A stretch of 64,000 bases of DNA from Nocardiopsis terrae (GCF_014651695.1 NZ_BMXJ01000006.1:410741-474740); one strand, 5' to 3'. Positions 33,991 to 42,878 are shown, counted from the stretch's first letter. Notes: generated by a model from the sequence alone, not told the origin. Translations and numbers: made by a program.

Positions 33991-34515
33991 TCAGCCGGGG
34001 TGGCCGGTACGGGTTCGGGTGGCGCGGGTTCGGGTGGCGCGGGTGTGCTGTTCGTAGGCGCGGTAGTAGGTGCGCACGAGGTCGACTCGGCCAGCGGCGG
34101 CGGAGGGTTCCGGTGCGGGCGTGTGGCCCTGGGAGACGCGGAAGGTCGGCAACAGCGCCCGGGGCGTGTCCGGGATCGGGTTCATGGTCCGGGAATCGGC
34201 CGGGAGCGGGCTTGGGTGCTGGACGTCGACGGGACGGCGGGGGCGGGGAATGAACGGGCCGACCTGGTCCGAGGGTCGTACGGTGGTCGGCTTGGGTCCG
34301 GTGTTGCTCGCGCCCTGGGTGCGGTTGGTACGTGGCACGGTGCTGTCCGGGCGGCTGGGGGTGTGTTCGGGCAGGGTGTAGCGGCGGACCCGGCGGGAGC
34401 GGCGCCGGTATTCGGCGGCCAGGGTGCGCAGGTAGCCGGAGGGGTCGGCGTGCAGCCCGCCGCAGGGGCGGAGCAGGCGCACCAGGGTGCACAGGGCGGC
34501 GGTAACGTAAGGCAT
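33991..34515 (-). CDS. Hypothetical protein of the 110-bp-repeat island
   Basis: 174 residues from ATG 34515, with AAGGAG seven bases upstream. N-terminus MPYVTAALCTLVRLLRPCGG, then an Arg-rich segment (LRTLAAEYRRRSRRVRRYTL) and a long disordered Pro/Thr/Arg-rich middle. The C-terminal helix VDLVRTYYRAYEQHTRATR ends in repeated TRATRTR. I have seen similar low-complexity proteins beside XRE-DUF397 pairs in actinomycetes but know no function. Confidence 0.6.
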   Translation of the reverse strand: MPYVTAALCTLVRLLRPCGGLHADPSGYLRTLAAEYRRRSRRVRRYTLPEHTPSRPDSTVPRTNRTQGASNTGPKPTTVRPSDQVGPFIPRPRRPVDVQHPSPLPADSRTMNPIPDTPRALLPTFRVSQGHTPAPEPSAAAGRVDLVRTYYRAYEQHTRATRTRATRTRTGHPG

Positions 34516-34683
34516 GACAGCGCTCCTTAGTGGCGTTGTCCGGGCCCGGGGTGTGGGTAGCACCGCCGGGCCGCTTCGGTTGTCAGGCCCCTGCATGTCT
34601 GTGCGGGGCGGGCCTCCCGTTGGCGGGGGCGGGGGCTGTCCGGGATGGGTGTTCCTGGACCAGCGGGGTGTTCCAGCCGGAGG

Positions 34684-35034
34684 TCAGGGCCTGCGGGGCA
34701 GGGGCGGGACGAACCCGGCGAACTCCTCGACCACCTCGTGCACCAGGCGGCGGACCTGGGCCCGAGGGATGTAGCGCCAGGTACGGCCGTCCCGGGACTG
34801 GTAGGCCCAGTGGCTGCGGTCCTTCAGCCCCAGGGCGACATTGCCCAGATAGGCGGGGCCGACCAGGGCGCGTTCGAGGTCAGCGCCCCGGGTCCAGGGG
34901 AAGCGCCGCCATTCCACGGTGAAGGTCAGCCCCCGCATCTCACGGAAGGCCTGCAGGGCCTCAGCCCGAGGGTCGGTGTCCTGGCTCTGAGTGGTCCGGG
35001 TGGTCTGCGTCTGCCGCTGTCCGAAAACGTCCAT
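34684..35034 (-). CDS. Hypothetical protein of the 110-bp-repeat island
   Basis: 116 residues from ATG 35034 (GTG 35040 is an alternative). Polar N-terminus (FGQRQTQTTRTTQSQDTDPR) then a folded part: MRGLTFTVEWRRFPWTRGADL, LVGPAYLGNVALGLKDRSHW, DGRTWRYIPRAQVRRLVHEVV. No membrane helix or known motif. Divergent from the XRE gene, 168 bases upstream of the previous small gene. Confidence 0.6.
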   Translation of the reverse strand: MDVFGQRQTQTTRTTQSQDTDPRAEALQAFREMRGLTFTVEWRRFPWTRGADLERALVGPAYLGNVALGLKDRSHWAYQSRDGRTWRYIPRAQVRRLVHEVVEEFAGFVPPLPRRP

Positions 35035-35118
35035 GACCACATGCTGAGCCGAGGTCAGCCCTGTCTCAAAGCAAGTTGTTCGATCTTGGGATTACCTGAT
35101 CCTTTTTCCTACTCTGTT

Positions 35119-35126
35119 GATACAGT
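35119..35126 (+). promoter_or_regulatory. Extended -10 element placing the XRE transcript start at its ATG
   Basis: TTGATACAGT ends seven to eight bases before ATG 35134 with no Shine-Dalgarno between, in a clearly AT-rich 80-base patch. This spacing predicts a leaderless mRNA, common in actinomycetes. Confidence 0.45.
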
Positions 35127-35133
35127 TCGCCAT

Positions 35134-35913
35134 ATGGTCTCCAGTATTTTTCAGGATTGCCTCATCAAGCTCCGGGATCTTTCTGGCCTCACTCAACGTC
35201 AGCTGGCGAATCGAAGCGGTGCGTCCCATTCCAGTGTGAACCGTTGGGAGCTTGGCAAGGGGGTGCCAAAACGGGACAATGTGGAACTTTTGGGAAAAGC
35301 GTTAGAAGATGCCGGGGTTCAGGACGCACGCACGACGCTTGCCGCTGCGCTCCGGAGGACAGTGGAAGGCACGGGCCTTCCTGAATGGGCCCGTGACCTG
35401 GAGTCCATAGAGAACAGCGCGCGGCACGTAACCACTGTCACGCCAGCGATGGTTCCTGGCTATCTTCAGTGTCCGGAGTTGGCGCGGGCGATCTTTCAGG
35501 CGGGGATGCTCGGAGCCTCCGCGGATGATGTGGCGCACCTTGTCGCTCTACGCACGGGGCGTTTGGAAGCGCTTCCGGACCTGAATGTCACGGCTGTCTT
35601 CCCCGCCTCGGCCCTGTCATGCCTTCCCGAAGCCCTCCGCCGCGCGCAGGTTTCCTATCTCCTGAAATGGGCCGATGCGGGACGTGTGGTCCTGCACCTG
35701 GTTCCGGAAGGTAGCGGGTTGCTCGTACCTGCCGCACCACTGATGATCTTCAGGCTGCGCACTGGAGACATCGCAGTGGTCAGCGACCACGCGGACGGTA
35801 ACGTGATACACGAAGAGCCCCACTACGATCGGCTCACCGGTGAGGCCACCGCAGCCCTGGCGGCATCGCTCCCGGAGGCCCTTTCGCTGGACACACTTAG
35901 GAAGCTGGCATGA
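35134..35913 (+). CDS. XRE family regulator with DUF5753 domain
   Basis: 259 residues. Helix-turn-helix at about 8-62 (CLIKLRDLSGLTQRQLANRSG, SSVNRWELGKGVPKRDNVELL), then the DUF5753 sensor-like domain (RHVTTVTPAMVPGYLQCPEL, LVALRTGRLEALPDLNVTAVF, YLLKWADAGRVVLHLVPEGSG) typical of the Streptomyces WhiJ/BldB-associated proteins. The stop overlaps the following DUF397 gene by ATGA. Base composition is less GC-extreme than neighbours. Such pairs regulate development or act in toxin-antitoxin-like modules. Confidence 0.9.
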   Translation: MVSSIFQDCLIKLRDLSGLTQRQLANRSGASHSSVNRWELGKGVPKRDNVELLGKALEDAGVQDARTTLAAALRRTVEGTGLPEWARDLESIENSARHVTTVTPAMVPGYLQCPELARAIFQAGMLGASADDVAHLVALRTGRLEALPDLNVTAVFPASALSCLPEALRRAQVSYLLKWADAGRVVLHLVPEGSGLLVPAAPLMIFRLRTGDIAVVSDHADGNVIHEEPHYDRLTGEATAALAASLPEALSLDTLRKLA

Positions 35914-36170
35914 GCACCAACCCCTCCGGATGGCACAAATCAAGCTACAGCGCCAACGGCGCGAACTGCGTTGAGGTGGCGGCCGCCTCTGGTCACGAGG
36001 TGGTTGTGGAGAACAAGGAGGCAGGGGACGTGGTCTTCGTGGTTCGTGACTCGAAGAACCCTGAGGCCGCCCCGTTGGTCTTCACCCGTGCTGAGTGGGA
36101 TGCCTTCGTTGAGGGTGTCAAGGACGGCGAGTTCGACGCCGAGCGCCTGCTCGCCGCCCTGGTCGGCTGA
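35910..36170 (+). CDS. DUF397 family protein
   Basis: 86 residues, overlapping the XRE gene by 4 bases. The family signature is complete: WHKSSYSANGANCVEVAAASG, VVFVVRDSKNPEAAPLVFTRAEWDAFVEGVKDGEF (two blocks). DUF397 proteins partner XRE-DUF5753 regulators, probably as antagonists (WhiJ-type modules). Followed by a terminator hairpin. Confidence 0.93.
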   Translation: MSTNPSGWHKSSYSANGANCVEVAAASGHEVVVENKEAGDVVFVVRDSKNPEAAPLVFTRAEWDAFVEGVKDGEFDAERLLAALVG

Positions 36171-36185
36171 CCTCGGCTCCCCTTC

Positions 36186-36214
36186 AAGGGTCCACCTCTG
36201 CCAGGTGGGCCCTT
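36186..36214 (+). terminator. Terminator after the XRE-DUF397 pair
   Basis: AAGGG T CCACCT (36186-36197) pairs with AGGTGG G CCCTT (36203-36214), with one T-G wobble, followed by TCTC. Fifteen bases past the DUF397 stop. Confidence 0.7.
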
Positions 36215-36323
36215 TCTCATGTCCCGGCTGCTGTCCCGGTGTCCCGGCCCCGGTGATCTGAGGACAGGCGAGCACGGGGGCCACTGACCACCCGCCCCAG
36301 GGCGGCGAGGTCTGTCGGAGATC

Positions 36324-36433
36324 CGGAGCACCGGCCGGTTCCGGCCCGGAATCCGGCTGCCGGACCGGGGTCAGCCGGACATACTGGACAGCATGCAGGT
36401 CCACGAACCCTCCTCCGTCCTCGTCGGTCGCCA
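36324..36433 (+). repeat. 110-bp direct repeat, right copy (intact LuxR gene start)
   Basis: Right copy of 33821-33930, two mismatches. Here the sequence continues into the intact LuxR-family gene. Together the copies flank the 2.4-kb island that carries four genes. Confidence 0.95.
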
Positions 36434-39278
36434 GCAGCACCTCGACCGCCTCCTCACCGACGCCGCCCGGGCGCGCACGGGAGAATCCAGGGCGGTCCTG
36501 CTCTGCGGCGACGCCGGGATCGGCAAGTCCCGGCTCCTGGAGGAGTACCTGGACCGCACGCCGCTGCGGCAGGCAGCCCTGGGCGGCTGCCTGGAACTGG
36601 GCACCGAGGGCATCGCCTTCGCCCCCTTCACCGCGCTCCTGCGCCAGCTCGTCCGCGCGGACGGCGACGCCGCGGAGATCGGCGGTGAACTCGTCCGCCT
36701 CCTCCCCGGCCCCGGACGGGAATCCGCTCCGGCCCCGGGAACCGACGACAACGGCCGGGCCCGCCTGTTCGAGGCGGTCCTGACCTTCCTGGAGGAACGG
36801 GCCGCCCCCGGCGGGCTCAGCCTGGTCGTCGAGGACCTGCACTGGTCGGACGCCTCCACCCGCGACCTCCTGGTCTTCCTGCTGCGCAACCTCGGCGCAG
36901 CCCCGGTCCACCTGGTGCTCTCGGTGCGCACCGACGACCTGCACCGCACCCACCCGCTGCGGCCCCTGCTTCCGGAACTGGAACGGCTGTCCCGGGTGAC
37001 GCGCCTCGACCTCGAACCGCTCTCCAGGGAGGCCGTCGCCGAACAGGCCGCCGCCCTGCGCGGCACCGCCCTGGACCCGGCCGCCCTGGACCTGCTCGTC
37101 GAACGCAGCGGCGGCAACCCGCTGTTCGTCGAATCCTTCCTCACCGTGCCGGACGGCGGTACGGTGCCCGACGGCCCGCGCGAACTCCTCATGCGCCGCG
37201 TCGACCCCCTCACCGCCACCGCCCGCAAGGTCCTGGGCCTGGCCGCGGTGGCCGGGGACCGCGTCGACCACGGTCTGCTCGCCGAGGTGGCCGAGGCCTC
37301 GGGGATCTCCGAGGACGACCTGGACGAGGCACTCCGCGAATCCGTCGACGCCCAGGTCCTACGCGCCACCGACACCGGATACGTGTTCCGGCACGCCCTG
37401 CTCGCCGAGGCCGTCAAGGGCGACCTGCTACCCGGACAGCGGGTGCGCGCACACCGCCGCTACGCCGAGGCCCTGGACGCCGGGGTCCCGGGCCTGCCCC
37501 GTGCCGGGGCCGTCGCCCGGCTCGCCCACCACGCCTACGCCGCGCACGACCATCCGCGCGCGCTCACCGCCGCCTGGGAGGCCGCCGGGCACGCCGCCGC
37601 CACCGCGGCCCACCCCGAACACCTGGAGCTGCTCGAACGGGTACTGGAGCTGTGGGAACTGGTGCCCGACGCCTCCGACCGGCTGGGGCTCTCCCACGGT
37701 GAACTCCTGCTGCGGGTCTGTCTGGCCGCGCAGATCGCGGGCGGTCTGCGCCGGTCGGTCGAGCACGCCACCGAGGCCCTGGCCGGCCTCGATCCGGAGG
37801 CCGAACCCGAGCTGACCGCCCGGCTGCTGGTGGCCCGTGCCGTGGCCTACAAGGACCTGGGCCGCCTCTCCGCGCTGGACGATCTGCGCGCCGCCGCCGG
37901 ACTCCTGCCCGAGGGCCACCCCGAACGGGCCGCGGTGAGCGCCGCCACCGGGACCGTGCTCATGATGAGGGGCCGCGGTGCCGAGGCGGAGCGGGTCTCC
38001 CGCGCCGCGGTCGAGGAGGCCCGGGCCTGCGGCGACCGGGCCAGCGAGGCCGACGCGCTCATCACCCTGGGCAACCTGCTGGACGTCAACGGTTCCGAGG
38101 AGGCCCTGGGCATGCTGCGCGAGGGCATCCGGATCGCCCGGGAGCTGGGGGACGCCCAGGTGGAGATGCGGGGCCTCAACAACATCGGCAGCAACCACAA
38201 CAACCGGTTCGAGTTCGAGGAGTGGCTGGCCTGCGCGGAGGAGGCTCTGGGCCGCTGCGCTGAGTTGGGGGTACTGCGCACCCAGGGTGTCGGGTACGTC
38301 AACGGGGTGGCCAGCGCCCTCGTCGCTCTGGGCAGATTCGACCAGGCCCGGGCGAAACTGCGCGCGGCACCCTCCTCGGAGGACCTCGCCGGAGGCCGTC
38401 GTCAGGTCCTGCTCGCCCAGATGGCCGCGATGGAGGGCGAGTGGGAGGCCAGCCAGCGCGCCCTGGCGGAGTTCGCCCGGCTGTTGCCCCGGGACACCTC
38501 CACGGTCGTTGAGTACATGCCGGAGTACCACACGCGCCTCCTCCTGCTGCTGCACGGGCCGGGTGACCGGCTGGCCGAGGCGGCCCGGCTGGTGCTCGCG
38601 GGGGAGGCCGACATCGGCCTGCTCTCCCAGATCCGGTTCAGCGCCAGCGGACTGACCGCCACGGCGAGGGTGGCCTGGCGGCTGCGGCGCCGGGCCGAAC
38701 CCGGGGACCGCGAGCTCGCCGAGGAGCTGGCCGAGGTCCTGCTGGGGCTGCTGGCGCGCGAGGACTGGCCGGCCTCCCCGATGGGGGAGCTGGCACGCCA
38801 CGCCAGCAGGGGGTTCCTGGAGGAGGACCCCGAACGGGCCCTGGCCCACTGGGGCCGGGCACTGCCGCTGGCGGCCCGGACCAAGGGCGCCGCTCGGAGT
38901 GAATGCCTGTACGGGGCCTTCTGGGCCGCTCACGGGGCGGGCGAGGCTGAGCGCGCCCGCGAGCTGCTGGAGCAGACCGAGGCGCTGCTCGCCGAGCTCG
39001 ACGTCCACGTCGTCCGCCAGGAGGTGGCACAGATGCGTGAGGTGCTCCCCGCCGATCCGGTGCCGAAGGCCGCCGCCGCACTGCCCGCCGGACTGACCCG
39101 GCGCGAACTGGAGGTGCTGGTGCAGGTGGCCGAGGGCCTGTCCAACCGGGAGGTGGGGGAGTCGCTGTTCATCTCGGCGAAGACGGTGAGCGTGCACCTG
39201 AGCAACCTGATGGGCAAGCTCGGGGTCGGCAACCGCACCGCCGCCGTGGCCAGGGCCCGCGAACTCGGGCTGGTGTAG
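36393..39278 (+). CDS. LAL-type LuxR family ATPase regulator
   Basis: 961 residues. Large ATP-binding LuxR regulator: Walker A GDAGIGKS at 39-46, Walker B LSLVVEDLHW at 142-151, an AAA domain to about 330, then a long helical TPR-like region (EAERVSRAAVEEARACGDRA, ALGMLREGIRIARELGDAQ) and a C-terminal GerE helix-turn-helix at about 898-961 (LTRRELEVLVQVAEGLSNREVG, ISAKTVSVHLSNLMGKLGV). Such proteins activate secondary metabolism or sugar operons (MalT-like). Its promoter and first codons are duplicated at 33821-33930. Followed by the second long palindrome. Confidence 0.93.
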   Translation: MQVHEPSSVLVGRQQHLDRLLTDAARARTGESRAVLLCGDAGIGKSRLLEEYLDRTPLRQAALGGCLELGTEGIAFAPFTALLRQLVRADGDAAEIGGELVRLLPGPGRESAPAPGTDDNGRARLFEAVLTFLEERAAPGGLSLVVEDLHWSDASTRDLLVFLLRNLGAAPVHLVLSVRTDDLHRTHPLRPLLPELERLSRVTRLDLEPLSREAVAEQAAALRGTALDPAALDLLVERSGGNPLFVESFLTVPDGGTVPDGPRELLMRRVDPLTATARKVLGLAAVAGDRVDHGLLAEVAEASGISEDDLDEALRESVDAQVLRATDTGYVFRHALLAEAVKGDLLPGQRVRAHRRYAEALDAGVPGLPRAGAVARLAHHAYAAHDHPRALTAAWEAAGHAAATAAHPEHLELLERVLELWELVPDASDRLGLSHGELLLRVCLAAQIAGGLRRSVEHATEALAGLDPEAEPELTARLLVARAVAYKDLGRLSALDDLRAAAGLLPEGHPERAAVSAATGTVLMMRGRGAEAERVSRAAVEEARACGDRASEADALITLGNLLDVNGSEEALGMLREGIRIARELGDAQVEMRGLNNIGSNHNNRFEFEEWLACAEEALGRCAELGVLRTQGVGYVNGVASALVALGRFDQARAKLRAAPSSEDLAGGRRQVLLAQMAAMEGEWEASQRALAEFARLLPRDTSTVVEYMPEYHTRLLLLLHGPGDRLAEAARLVLAGEADIGLLSQIRFSASGLTATARVAWRLRRRAEPGDRELAEELAEVLLGLLAREDWPASPMGELARHASRGFLEEDPERALAHWGRALPLAARTKGAARSECLYGAFWAAHGAGEAERARELLEQTEALLAELDVHVVRQEVAQMREVLPADPVPKAAAALPAGLTRRELEVLVQVAEGLSNREVGESLFISAKTVSVHLSNLMGKLGVGNRTAAVARARELGLV

Positions 39279-39290
39279 TCCCCGGACCGA

Positions 39291-39358
39291 CCGCGGTGAT
39301 CTTGCTACCAGGGGCAACTTCGGCGCCGAAGTTGCCCCTGGTAGCAAGATCACCGCGG
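39291..39358. repeat. 68-bp perfect palindrome, copy 2
   Basis: 34-base arms with no spacer, starting CCGCGGTGATCTTGC; the inner 58 bases equal 31683-31740 exactly. It lies between the convergent LuxR and glnA2 genes, 12 bases after the LuxR stop, and is followed by the same GGAAA-type flank as copy 1. In copy 1 only the right-hand CGCGG extension is kept. Confidence 0.96.
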
Positions 39359-39385
39359 AAAAGGGACCCGGCCCGCTCCCCGGGG

Positions 39386-40747
39386 CTAGAGCGTGGGCAG
39401 GTACCGCTGCAGCTCGTAGGGGGTGACCTGGCGGCGGTAGGAGTTCCACTCCGCCTTCTTGTTGCGCAGGAAGAAGTCGAACACGTGCTCGCCCAGGGTC
39501 TCGGCGACCAGTTCGCTGTTCTCCATCAGGCGCAGGGCCTCGTCCAGGCTCTGCGGCAGCGGCTTGATGCCCAGCGCGCGCCGCTCGGCGTCGGTCAGCG
39601 CCCACACGTCGTCCTCGGCGCCCGGGGGCAGTTCGTAGCCCTCCTCGATGCCCTTGAGACCGGCGGCCAGGATCACCGCGTAGGCCAGGTACGGGTTGGC
39701 GGCGCTGTCCAGCGAACGGATCTCGATCCGGCTGGAGTTCGACTTGCCGGGCTTGTACATCGGGACCCGGACCAGCGCGGACCGGTTGTTGTGGCCCCAG
39801 CAGATGTAGGCGGGGGCCTCACCGCCCATGCCCGCCGAGGCGGCCGGGTCGTCCCAGATGCGCTTGTAGGAGTTCACCCACTGGTTGGTGACGGCGGCGA
39901 TCTCGTCGGCGTGCCGCAGCAGGCCCGCGATGAACCCGCGCCCCACCTTGGACAGCTGGTACTCGGCACCGGGCTCGTAGAAGGCGTTGCGGTCGCCCTC
40001 GAACAGCGACAGGTGGGTGTGCATGCCCGACCCGGGGTACTGGGTGAAGGGCTTGGGCATGAACGTCGCGTACACGCCCTGCTCCATCGCCACCTCCTTC
40101 ATCACGAGCCGGAAGGTCATGATGTTGTCGGCGGTGGTGAGCGCGTCCGCGTAGCGCAGGTCGATCTCCTGCTGGCCGGGGCCGCCCTCGTGGTGGCTGA
40201 ACTCCACCGAGATGCCCATGGCCTCGAGCATGTTGATCGCGTTGCGCCGGAAGTCGTGCGCACTGTTGTGCGGGGTGTGGTCGAAGTAGCCGCCCGAGTC
40301 GTTCGGCTCGGGGAACTCGCCGTGTTCGGGGAACTTCTTCAGCAGGTAGAACTCGATCTCGGGGTGCGTGTAGAACGTGAACCCGAGGTCGGAGGCCCGG
40401 CTGAGCTGCCGCTTGAGCACGTGCCGGGGGTCCGCGGGGGAGGGGGAGCCGTCGGGCATCAGGATGTCGCAGTACATCCGCGCGGTGCCGTGCGGCTCGT
40501 TGCGCCAGGGCAGCACCTGGAAGGTGGAGGGGTCGGGCTGGGCGAGCATGTCGGCCTCGTAGACCCTGGCGAAGCCCTCGATGGCCGAACCGTCGAACCC
40601 GATGCCCTCGGAGAAGGCCGCCTCCAGTTCGGCGGGCGCCACCGCCACGGACTTGAGGTACCCGAGCACGTCGGTGAACCACAGCCGCACGAACCGGATG
40701 TCGCGCTCCTCCAACGTGCGGAGCACGAATTCCTGCTGTCGATTCAC
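39386..40747 (-). CDS. glnA2: Glutamine synthetase type I, GlnA2-like
   Basis: 453 residues from GTG 40747, with GAGGAAGG upstream. Makes or uses the GS reaction (gamma-glutamyl phosphate chemistry); GlnA2-like enzymes are not always true nitrogen-assimilating GS and some act on polyamines. GS blocks: RFVRLWFTDVLGYLKSVAV, GFDGSAIEGFARVYEADM, HPEIEFYLL, EFSHHEGGPGQQEIDLRYAD, KPFTQYPGSGMHTHLSLF, CWGHNNRSALVRVP and SSRIEIRSLDSAANPYLAY. EEGYELPPGAEDDVW replaces the NLYELPPEE adenylylation loop. Placement near glnE and glnA matches M. tuberculosis glnA2. Confidence 0.92.
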   Translation of the reverse strand: MNRQQEFVLRTLEERDIRFVRLWFTDVLGYLKSVAVAPAELEAAFSEGIGFDGSAIEGFARVYEADMLAQPDPSTFQVLPWRNEPHGTARMYCDILMPDGSPSPADPRHVLKRQLSRASDLGFTFYTHPEIEFYLLKKFPEHGEFPEPNDSGGYFDHTPHNSAHDFRRNAINMLEAMGISVEFSHHEGGPGQQEIDLRYADALTTADNIMTFRLVMKEVAMEQGVYATFMPKPFTQYPGSGMHTHLSLFEGDRNAFYEPGAEYQLSKVGRGFIAGLLRHADEIAAVTNQWVNSYKRIWDDPAASAGMGGEAPAYICWGHNNRSALVRVPMYKPGKSNSSRIEIRSLDSAANPYLAYAVILAAGLKGIEEGYELPPGAEDDVWALTDAERRALGIKPLPQSLDEALRLMENSELVAETLGEHVFDFFLRNKKAEWNSYRRQVTPYELQRYLPTL

Positions 40748-40836
40748 GATCAACCTTCCTCGATGCCGGTCGGTCCCGGTCCCGGTCCACACTCTGCGGG
40801 GCCGAGCCGGACACGTTGTCCCGGGACCAGTCTGCC

Positions 40837-40865
40837 GTGCGGATATTTCCAGGGTATTTCCGCAC
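40837..40865. promoter_or_regulatory. Inverted repeat enclosing a TATTTCC direct repeat, upstream of glnA2/nadE
   Basis: GTGCGGA (40837-40843) and TCCGCAC (40859-40865) are exact complements, and TATTTCC occurs twice between them. It lies in the 274-base glnA2-nadE divergent spacer, 90 bases from the glnA2 start. It does not fit the full GlnR consensus. Candidate operator of unknown owner. Confidence 0.4.
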
Positions 40866-41021
40866 ACGCCAGCCGGCCTGCCCGGTCCGTTCCCCCTACA
40901 CGCATTATGGCCTCAGCCCGGGGGTTTCGGGCCCTCCCCGGCCGGAAGGGACGGTCCGGATTCACCGAGCACGGCCGGGCGCGACCCGGGGCGGAAACAT
41001 CCGGCCGTTAGGCTCGGTTCC

Positions 41022-42797
41022 GTGGCACAGCTGAGAATCGCACTGGCCCAGGTCAACCCCACTGTGGGAGACCTGGAGGGAAACCGGCGAACCGTGGTCG
41101 GCGCGGCCCGCCGGGCCGCGGAGAAGGGCGCGCACCTGGTGGTGCTCCCGGAGATGATCGTCACCGGGTACCCGGTCGAGGACCTGGCCCTGCGGGACTC
41201 CTTCGTGTCGGCGTCGGTCCGGGCCACCCGCGCCCTGGCCGCCGACCTCGACGCCGAGGGGTTGGGCGACCTGCCCGTCGTGGTGGGATTCCTCTCCCGC
41301 AGGGAGGGGCCGGGGGAGCGGTACGGCCAGCCCTCCGGGGCGCCGCAGAACGCGGTCGCCGTCCTGCTCCGGGGCGGGGTCGAGCTCACCTCCGCCAAAC
41401 ACCACCTGCCCAACTACGGTGTCTTCGACGAGTACCGCAACTTCGTGCCCGGCGACACCCTGCCGGTGATCCGGGTGCGCGGCGTCGACGTGGCCCTGGC
41501 CGTCTGCGAGGACCTGTGGCAGGACGGCGGTCCGGTCACCGCGGCCCGCGCCGCCCGGGTCGGCCTGCTCGTCACCCTGAACGGGTCGCCGTACGAGCGG
41601 CACAAGGACGACGTGCGCCTCGAACTGTGTTCGCGCCGCGCCCGCGAGATCGGCGCCGCCCTGGCGTACGTGAACATGGTCGGCGGGCAGGACGAACTGG
41701 TCTTCGAGGGCGACTCCCTGGTGGTGGACTCCGAAGGCGAACTGGTGGCCCGCGCGCCGCAGTTCGAGGAGGACCTGCTCCTCGTCGACCTGGACCCGGC
41801 CGCGGCGGACGGGGAGCGGGGCGCCCGGGACGGGGACGTGATCGACGGGATACGGATCGTCCGGCGCACGCTGTCCGCCGACCCGGTGCCCGCCTACGAG
41901 CCCCGGTCCAACACCGTCACACCGCGCCCGGACCCGCTGTCCGACACCGGGGAGGTCTACCGGGCCCTGGTCGTGGGGCTGCGCGACTACGCGGCCAAGA
42001 ACGGTTTCGCCTCGGTGGTCCTGGGGATCTCCGGGGGTATCGACTCGGCGCTGGTCGCGACCATCGCGGTGGACGCGCTGGGCTCCGACCGGGTACACGG
42101 TGTCCTGCTGCCCGGCGAGCACTCCAGTGCGCACTCGGTGGCCGACGCCGAGGACCTCGCCGAACGCCAGGGGTTCGCCGCCCGCACGGTCCCGATCACC
42201 TCCGCGGTCGAGGCCTTCGGGCAGGCCGCCGCCTCCGCGGAGGCCGCCCTGACCGGGCTGGCGGCGGAGAACCTGCAGGCCCGGGTGCGCGGCACGCTGC
42301 TCATGGCGCTGTCCAACCAGGAGGGGCACCTGGTGCTGGCCACCGGGAACAAGAGCGAGGCGGCCACCGGCTACTCCACCCTCTACGGCGACTCCGTGGG
42401 CGGCTTCGCCCCGATCAAGGACTGCTGGAAGACCCTGGTGTGGGAACTGTCGCTGTGGCGCAACGCCGAGGCGGAGCGACTGGGCCAGACCCCGCCGATC
42501 CCGGAGAACTCGATCAGCAAACCGCCGAGCGCGGAACTGAGCCCCGACCAGACCGACGCGGACTCCCTGCCCGACTACGCGCTCCTGGACTCGGTTCTGG
42601 CCGCCTACGTGGGTACCGACCGAGGCGAGGCGGAACTCGTGTTCGCCGGTTACGACCCCGACCTCGTGCGCCGGGTGATCCGCCTGGTGGACCGGGCCGA
42701 GTTCAAGCGCCGCCAGTCCGCGCCCGGTACCAAGATCAGCTCCCGCAACCTCAGCCGGGACCGCCGGGTGCCCATCACCAATCGTTGGACGGTCTGA
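41022..42797 (+). CDS. nadE: Glutamine-dependent NAD+ synthetase
   Basis: 591 residues from GTG 41022. Amidates nicotinate adenine dinucleotide with glutamine nitrogen and ATP, last step of NAD synthesis. Fused glutaminase (nitrilase) domain with Glu44 (VLPEMIVTGYP), Lys126 (SAKHHLPNYGVFDE) and Cys162 (ALAVCEDLW), then synthetase domain with P-loop GISGGIDSAL near 340, GVLLPGEHSS, GNKSEAATGYSTLYGDSVGGFAPIKD split blocks and KISSRNLSRDRRVP at the end. The -10-like GTTAGGCT close to the GTG suggests a very short or absent leader. Confidence 0.95.
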   Translation: MAQLRIALAQVNPTVGDLEGNRRTVVGAARRAAEKGAHLVVLPEMIVTGYPVEDLALRDSFVSASVRATRALAADLDAEGLGDLPVVVGFLSRREGPGERYGQPSGAPQNAVAVLLRGGVELTSAKHHLPNYGVFDEYRNFVPGDTLPVIRVRGVDVALAVCEDLWQDGGPVTAARAARVGLLVTLNGSPYERHKDDVRLELCSRRAREIGAALAYVNMVGGQDELVFEGDSLVVDSEGELVARAPQFEEDLLLVDLDPAAADGERGARDGDVIDGIRIVRRTLSADPVPAYEPRSNTVTPRPDPLSDTGEVYRALVVGLRDYAAKNGFASVVLGISGGIDSALVATIAVDALGSDRVHGVLLPGEHSSAHSVADAEDLAERQGFAARTVPITSAVEAFGQAAASAEAALTGLAAENLQARVRGTLLMALSNQEGHLVLATGNKSEAATGYSTLYGDSVGGFAPIKDCWKTLVWELSLWRNAEAERLGQTPPIPENSISKPPSAELSPDQTDADSLPDYALLDSVLAAYVGTDRGEAELVFAGYDPDLVRRVIRLVDRAEFKRRQSAPGTKISSRNLSRDRRVPITNRWTV

Positions 42798-42878
42798 CCA
42801 ACCGGCTGGAGAGTCCGACCAGCCGTTGGGCGGGCCGATCAGCCGCAGGGCGGTCCGGGGCGCGGCTGCGGGCCCCGC

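Noticed and set aside
33931..36323. Repeat-bounded island as an insertion sequence or prophage
   Set aside because: No transposase, integrase or terminal inverted repeats; only direct repeats derived from the neighbouring gene.
39296..39358. Protein-coding extension through the long palindrome
   Set aside because: Frames reading through both palindromes share a peptide such as ILLPGATSAPKLPLVARS only because the DNA repeats; position after stop codons and perfect symmetry favour a structural element.
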